DNA from: Candidatus Obscuribacterales bacterium | GTDB taxonomy: Bacteria > Cyanobacteriota > Vampirovibrionia > Obscuribacterales > Obscuribacteraceae | Direction of reading: 5' to 3' | DNA: 64,000 nucleotides | Assembly: GCA_020050835.1 (NCBI GenBank) | Contig: JAGVKB010000093.1 | Location: 33,748 to 97,747, forward strand | Part shown: piece by piece, positions 60,309-64,000 of the stretch | How positions within the stretch are numbered: position 1 is the first letter of the stretch | How the letters are laid out: each line of letters opens with the position of its first letter | Made by a program: the position numbers and the translations under genes | The notes under the pieces: model-generated | What the model was told of the DNA's origin: nothing | Databases searched by the model: none | What the model saw: the letters and a program-made list of their open reading frames with translations, nothing else

Positions 60309-61106
60309 TTAGCCTCCATTTGCATGGACTCGTCTTAGTGCAAGCATGAAGACAGCCCACAGTAGGATTGAGAATCCCGCGACTGCGGCAGCCTGCGTGA
60401 AAAGAAGCCGGACTAAGGTTTCGCTGTCTGGATGCACGAACAGGCGCGCCGGTCCGTAGACGATATTTGCGAACGGCAATGCTTTCAACGCCGGTCTGAT
60501 TGATTCGGGAAACAAGTCGAGCGGAATGAGCATTCCACCGAGTACCATGGTTATGCGCGAATAAATCAGCATCAGACCGGTCGTGTCCTCCAGCCAGAAT
60601 GCCGCTAGCCCGATCAAGAAGTATCCGAGGAAGTCCAGAACGAATGCTAGCGGCAGGCTGAGCGCGAAGCATAGAAGACCGCCGGCAGAGAGTGGAATCG
60701 GACCGACCAGGACTAGCACTATCACTATGCCGGCGGTCAGACTGAGGAGAAATCTCACCAGTCGATCGCCCAGCGCGACGGATAGCCGATAGAGCGGATA
60801 GGAGACAGGCCTGATCAATTGAACCGCCAGCGCTCCCGTTCGAACCTCCTCATCGACGACCGGGGTCACGCGCGGACCGGAAAGCATGATTGACTCCGCC
60901 ACCATCAAGTACCAGAGCATCTGGCTCAAGGTCAAACCGGCCAGGCTCGTGCACCCGGTTTCGGCATAAGCTACGTGCCAGACTCGCAAGAATATGTAGA
61001 GAATGACCAGCAGAAAGATGATCCGGCTCAATACTTCACTGGCATAGGCAAGTTGCGAACGAGCCGAGACTAACCCGACCCAGGCGTACTTTTCGAGAGA
61101 TCTCAC
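60309..61106 (-). CDS. ABC-2 type permease (DUF990 family), first subunit
   Basis: 265 residues, about six helices, with E-E-V-R-T-G-A-L-A-V-Q-L-I-R-P-V-S-Y-P-L-Y-R and M-L-I-P-L-D-L-F-P-E-S. The GTG at 61106 overlaps the end of the ATPase gene and has GGAGGT nine bases upstream; an earlier start at 61151 is less likely. Paired with the next permease as a heterodimeric membrane part. Confidence 0.85.
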   Translation of the reverse strand: MRSLEKYAWVGLVSARSQLAYASEVLSRIIFLLVILYIFLRVWHVAYAETGCTSLAGLTLSQMLWYLMVAESIMLSGPRVTPVVDEEVRTGALAVQLIRPVSYPLYRLSVALGDRLVRFLLSLTAGIVIVLVLVGPIPLSAGGLLCFALSLPLAFVLDFLGYFLIGLAAFWLEDTTGLMLIYSRITMVLGGMLIPLDLFPESIRPALKALPFANIVYGPARLFVHPDSETLVRLLFTQAAAVAGFSILLWAVFMLALRRVHANGG

Positions 61107-62194
61107 GGCGATCTCACCTCCTTTGCTTGTGAGTCTGATAGCGATGCACAATTTGAGATCAGTCGGCTGGTTGTCGCAAGGTTAGCCTCGCGACTGCCGT
61201 CCTGGCGTTTGCCTTCCTGGCAACTCTGCTCTTCGCTGTCGAGTTTTCTTTGTCCGTATATATGCGCGATAACCTCCTCGAGCGGTGGGTCTTCGATCGT
61301 TATGTCGGCAACTGGTCCGGACCTCAATAGATGTTGAATCACCTGCTCGATCTCGACCAGATTTGTGTCAACCTCTAGTTTCAGTGCGTAGCCGTTTGCT
61401 TTCACTACGGTCACTCCAGGCATTGAAAATGTTTTAGGAGGCTCGTGAAATTTCAAACTGAGCACCTTTGCCCCCAGATACCGTCGGCGAAGAGTGGATA
61501 CTTTGTCGTCAAAGACGACGCTGCCGTGGTTGATGATTATCACTCGCTTTGACACACTTTCAATGTCTCCGGCGTCGTGGCTGGTCAGGAATATGGTCAA
61601 ACCGTCTTCCCGATTCCACTCGCGCAAGAGGTCGCGCAGCTCATGCCGCGCCACCACATCCAGTCCGATTGTCGGTTCGTCGAGAAATATGACTTTCGGC
61701 TGGTGCAGCAAGCTCGCTGCGACTTCAGCGCGCATTCTCTGTCCCAGAGACAGTTTGCGCACCGGCGTCTTGATGAACTGGCCGAGATCGAAGCGATCGA
61801 CGAGCATCGCTTTGCGCTTTGCATACATCTGTTTATCCAGATCGTAGATGCGCGCGAGCAGATCGAAGGTGTCGTCAGGCGGCAAGTGATACCAGAGCTG
61901 GGAGCGCTGTCCGAAGACGACGCCTATCTTGCCGGCCAGTTGTCCGCGCTCAGCCCAGGGCACCAGACCGAGAACCTGAGCGCAACCGCCGGTTGGATGC
62001 AAAATGCCAGTCAGCATTTTGATCGTAGTTGATTTACCGGCGCCATTTGGACCGATGAACGCGACCGACTGCCCCTGCTCGACGCTGAGGCTTATGCTAT
62101 CGACGGCGACTACTTCCTGCTGAGTCCGTCTGAATCCATTGCCCTTCTTGAGCAGAAAGGTCTTGTAAAGTCGGTCGAGTTCGACGGCGTTCAT
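61103..62194 (-). CDS. ABC exporter ATPase (COG4586 type)
   Basis: G-P-N-G-A-G-K-S-T-T-I-K (Walker A), F-G-Q-R-S-Q-L-W-Y-H-L-P (family-typical Q-loop region), K-L-S-L-G-Q-R-M-R-A-E (signature), V-I-F-L-D-E-P-T-I-G-L-D (Walker B), L-T-S-H-D. 363 aa, with a polar ~45-residue tail beyond the usual end. Forms a GTGA-overlapped operon with two DUF990 permeases. Confidence 0.92.
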   Translation of the reverse strand: MNAVELDRLYKTFLLKKGNGFRRTQQEVVAVDSISLSVEQGQSVAFIGPNGAGKSTTIKMLTGILHPTGGCAQVLGLVPWAERGQLAGKIGVVFGQRSQLWYHLPPDDTFDLLARIYDLDKQMYAKRKAMLVDRFDLGQFIKTPVRKLSLGQRMRAEVAASLLHQPKVIFLDEPTIGLDVVARHELRDLLREWNREDGLTIFLTSHDAGDIESVSKRVIIINHGSVVFDDKVSTLRRRYLGAKVLSLKFHEPPKTFSMPGVTVVKANGYALKLEVDTNLVEIEQVIQHLLRSGPVADITIEDPPLEEVIAHIYGQRKLDSEEQSCQEGKRQDGSREANLATTSRLISNCASLSDSQAKEVRSP

Positions 62195-62244
62195 GGTCTC
62201 TTTCCTTTGTTTTGGTCGTTTCCTATCAAATGTTCTTCAAGCTG

Positions 62245-62273
62245 AAAAACCCCCTTTCTTTTCAAAAAGGAGG
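62245..62273 (-). terminator. Terminator-like hairpin in the leader of the ABC operon
   Basis: On the minus strand CCTCCTTT (62273-62266) pairs with AAAGGGGG (62257-62250, one G-U), followed by five U (62249-62245). It lies 51 bases before the ATPase start and downstream of a promoter, so it may attenuate the operon. Confidence 0.5.
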
Positions 62274-62406
62274 CGGCTGCGCTCGGGGGATCTAGCTAAC
62301 TAATCAGATTGATCCAAGTGCATGTGCCGGTCTCCTCCTCCCGCCTGTCGACGGAAGAAATTGAATGACCTGCTGCAACATGTATGCACAATGTTTCATA
62401 ATCTCT

Positions 62407-62434
62407 ATTATTGAGAATCAGAAGATTTTGTCAA
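62407..62434 (-). promoter_or_regulatory. Promoter of the ABC exporter operon
   Basis: Minus strand TTGACA (62434-62429), 16-base spacer, AATAAT (62412-62407), about 210 bases upstream of the ATPase start. Confidence 0.55.
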
Positions 62435-62551
62435 TGAATTGTTTCGGATGTATGAACGCTCAAGATTCCGCTGAACTCTGATTCAAGGATTCGAGCATAG
62501 GTTAGTCGCGCAGCTGTGATGGCGGTCTTCCAGCTGCCTTTATGCTTCAGA

Positions 62552-62887
62552 TTAGATCTGACAGGTAATCACTCGCAAGACCAGAGTTCCGAGCTGGTAT
62601 TCGACTTGAGCATCGACTAACTCCAGCTTCGCTTCGGTGAGCTGTCGCTCCATTTTCGTAACCAGAAGAACCGTACTGTCTCCAGCCTGAAATCGCACGC
62701 GCTCCCCAGCGTAAACTGCTTGTGCCTTTTCGACCTGCGTCTCCAGCTGAACGCAGCGAGCATAGGCAAATCGAATGATAATCGGAGCTCTTTTAAAACC
62801 GGAGTGGCACTGCCGGCGGTACTGTTCAATTTCGATCGACACTATTGGTGGTGGGGTCGAGTCTGGCAAAGCGACGTTATCCAACAA
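62552..62887 (-). pseudogene. C-terminal remnant of a TolC-family outer membrane protein
   Basis: The last ~75 residues read E-T-Q-V-E-K-A-Q-A-V-Y-A-G-E-R-V-R-F-Q-A-G-D-S-T-V-L-L-V-T, then M-E-R-Q-L-T-E-A-K-L-E-L-V-D-A-Q-V-E-Y, the final helical hairpin of TolC-like efflux channels. Only 111 codons of an expected ~450 remain, and the sequence upstream shows stops and a palindrome, so the 5' part is lost. Confidence 0.55.
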
Positions 62888-62905
62888 TAGTCGAGTTGTA
62901 TATCA

Positions 62906-62926
62906 GATTGTGGATATTCCACAATC
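62906..62926. repeat. Perfect 9-bp-arm inverted repeat
   Basis: GATTGTGGA / TCCACAATC around TAT, next to the truncated end of the TolC remnant. Could be an operator or an excision/recombination scar. Confidence 0.6.
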
Positions 62927-63010
62927 TCCTTGAGCCTCAGGGCTCTCCTGAAGGTGCAGCCGAAAGTGTTGGCTGGATCCGGTCCGGAGATGAGCTCAGG
63001 CAATCGAGCT

Positions 63011-63241
63011 CTAGGCTCCGACCAATTTGGCAGATTCTTCGGTTTTGAAGTTTAAAGCGAGATGCTTGGCATTGGTGAGCACGACATTCAAAGCCGCAAA
63101 CAAGGCGCGCAATCCAACCAATGTCGCAGCAATCGCTCTGGTCTGTTCGATCGAATCGTAAGCTACCAAAAGAGTAATCGTGGTAATTGCTACCGCCAAA
63201 GTGGTCTCGGTTAGAACGATCTTCTTCAGTGAGTCTCGCAT
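63011..63241 (-). CDS. Small hydrophobic protein of unknown function
   Basis: 76 residues, beginning M-R-D-S-L-K-K-I-V, with a hydrophobic first half (T-T-L-A-V-A-I-T-T-I-T-L-L-V-A-Y) and a second, weaker helix (L-R-A-L-F-A-A-L-N-V-V-L). GAGAGG lies about eight bases before the ATG. Likely a membrane peptide. No family recognised. Confidence 0.5.
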   Translation of the reverse strand: MRDSLKKIVLTETTLAVAITTITLLVAYDSIEQTRAIAATLVGLRALFAALNVVLTNAKHLALNFKTEESAKLVGA

Positions 63242-63378
63242 GGTTTTTTCCTCTCGCCGCCGGTGTCATCACCCAACATCTCTAGAATAGGCAGCAACTG
63301 TGACGGATCGATGACCAGTTCGTGACAAATTTGTGACAAGGCAACTTTCTTGAAATTGGTCGACTCTAGTAGAAAGTG

Positions 63379-63407
63379 AGCGGGGAGATGCTTAGCATCT
63401 CCCCGCT
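63379..63407. terminator. 13-bp perfect hairpin between two small genes
   Basis: AGCGGGGAGATGC (63379-63391) pairs with GCATCTCCCCGCT (63395-63407), loop TTA. It lies 17 bases past the stop of the gene at 63424. No U-run on either strand. Confidence 0.5.
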
Positions 63408-63423
63408 CGTGAGTCTTACCTGT

Positions 63424-63696
63424 TCAAGACGTTAAATGAGCCATTTGTAGCAACTTCGGTGCATGGAGAATCAGAAAAAATGCGGCAGACGTTGCCGTGG
63501 CCATCGCCGCTACCGAAAACATACTGGAGAGTGCGCTGGAAGGCTTCCGTCTGAATAAGTGAAACTCGAGCTGAGAACGTAAGGCAGCATTATGAATGCT
63601 GGTATAGTAAACCAGGGCGGTTCCCTTGCAGCGAAGGCAGCGCCCCGAGCAACAGGACATCGTGCTTCCGCACTCTTTGCACAAGACGATTGTCAT
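63424..63696 (-). CDS. Small zinc-ribbon membrane protein
   Basis: 90 residues from ATG 63696 (GGAGG eight bases upstream). C-K-E-C-G at the start and C-L-R-C-K-G about 12 residues later form a four-Cys zinc ribbon, with two more Cys between. A hydrophobic helix (M-A-T-A-T-S-A-A-F-F-L-I-L) lies near the C-terminus. Function unknown. Confidence 0.55.
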   Translation of the reverse strand: MTIVLCKECGSTMSCCSGRCLRCKGTALVYYTSIHNAALRSQLEFHLFRRKPSSALSSMFSVAAMATATSAAFFLILHAPKLLQMAHLTS

Positions 63697-63817
63697 TACT
63701 TTCTCCTCCAGCCCTTTGTTTAACCTGTCCGATACAGCTAATGTATTCAGCAACTGTGACCGGACAGTGACTTACCAAAAAAACTTTTGGGTACACGACC
63801 AAATTTTCGGCAATGAG

Positions 63818-64000
63818 CTATTCTGCCCGGGCCGCTGCGCGAATCTCCCGCCAGCGCGGGTGGGCTTCAATTAAGGCTAGGGCCTCGGCGAGCAAAGACT
63901 TCCCGGGCTCCTTTTTGAACCAGGTGGAAGCGCCCGAGGGGTGAGGCAGCGGAATTACGTCGCAGCGCTGCCCGAAGAAATCAAGGGTAAACTTCTTTCC
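63818..64000 (-). CDS. Uracil-DNA glycosylase family protein, C-terminal end (partial)
   Basis: The minus strand is open from the window edge to TAG at 63818-63820, giving the last 60 residues. D-V-I-P-L-P-H-P-S-G-A-S-T-W-F is the conserved His-Pro-Ser loop of COG1573-type uracil-DNA glycosylases, followed by L-L-A-E-A-L-A-L-I-E-A-H-P-R-W. The start lies beyond position 64000. Confidence 0.75.
   Translation of the reverse strand, partial: GKKFTLDFFGQRCDVIPLPHPSGASTWFKKEPGKSLLAEALALIEAHPRWREIRAAARAE

Larger units (their letters stand above)
62195..62551. other. Leader and promoter region of the ABC operon
   Basis: No gene. It holds a terminator-like hairpin (62245-62273), about 210 bases of leader and a promoter (62407-62434). 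The stretch 62435-62551 shows nothing further. Confidence 0.5.

Noticed and set aside
62937..63272. 111-codon minus-strand open frame overlapping the small hydrophobic gene
   Set aside because: The 76-codon frame at 63011-63241 has a ribosome site and a membrane helix; the longer one has neither.

Overview
The window looks like a chromosomal segment of a large-genome, free-living, diderm-type bacterium with roughly balanced base composition. The gene mix is Flp/Tad-type pilus pieces, a class A penicillin-binding protein, a zinc-ribbon/TPR Ser/Thr kinase, lineage-specific exported hydrolases, LRR and YD-repeat proteins, and an SmtA-like metallothionein. The overall style reminds me of non-photosynthetic relatives of Cyanobacteria (Obscuribacter/Melainabacteria type). 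That placement is an inference from gene style only; no rRNA or tRNA gene was found to test it.

Layout. 1-6.1 kb: Tad/Flp-like envelope genes (a large TadG-like protein, a PCYCGC-motif protein, two TadE-like pseudopilins) and a DUF900 hydrolase. 6.2-24.4 kb: an accessory, cell-surface-flavoured region. It holds a MerR regulator with a VIT/vWA protein, a second membrane-bound VIT/vWA-like protein, two proteins sharing an HExxH...EARA zincin signature (one also carrying a papain-like Cys/His/Asn set and followed by a small gene), a class A PBP, two tandem exported lipase-like paralogues, CpaB, tandem repeats, a structured-RNA candidate and a 47-codon membrane-protein gene. 24.6-30.9 kb: a Ser/Thr kinase, a repeat protein, and lineage-specific unknowns.

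30.9-44.5 kb: almost complete de novo purine synthesis. purEK lies on the plus strand, facing a compact minus-strand operon purF-purC-purD-purN-purL(PurSL type)-purQ-purM-purH with several overlapping or nearly overlapping junctions. 44.7-49.7 kb: a half-size TSUP permease, the metallothionein, a modABC molybdate transporter, a DUF4239 membrane protein and a short YD-like protein. 49.7-54.9 kb: the leucine operon leuA-leuC-leuD-leuB on the minus strand, preceded by a complete attenuation leader: an apparently leaderless 28-residue peptide with ten leucines, an antiterminator arm and an intrinsic terminator.

55-64 kb: an LRR fragment, a DUF885 zinc peptidase, a one-cysteine thioredoxin-like protein, endonuclease IV (nfo), a three-gene ABC-2 exporter, a TolC remnant, two small proteins, and the C-terminal end of a uracil-DNA glycosylase that runs off the right edge.

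The most informative regulatory signals are two near-consensus promoters (TTGACA, 17-bp spacer, TACAAT or TACAAG) that each place the ATG only six bases after the -10 box, predicting leaderless transcripts. One drives merR, the other the leuA leader peptide. The best candidates for an undescribed system are the zincin/papain-like protein with its downstream partner, and the MerR-VIT/vWA cluster with the structured RNA beside it.
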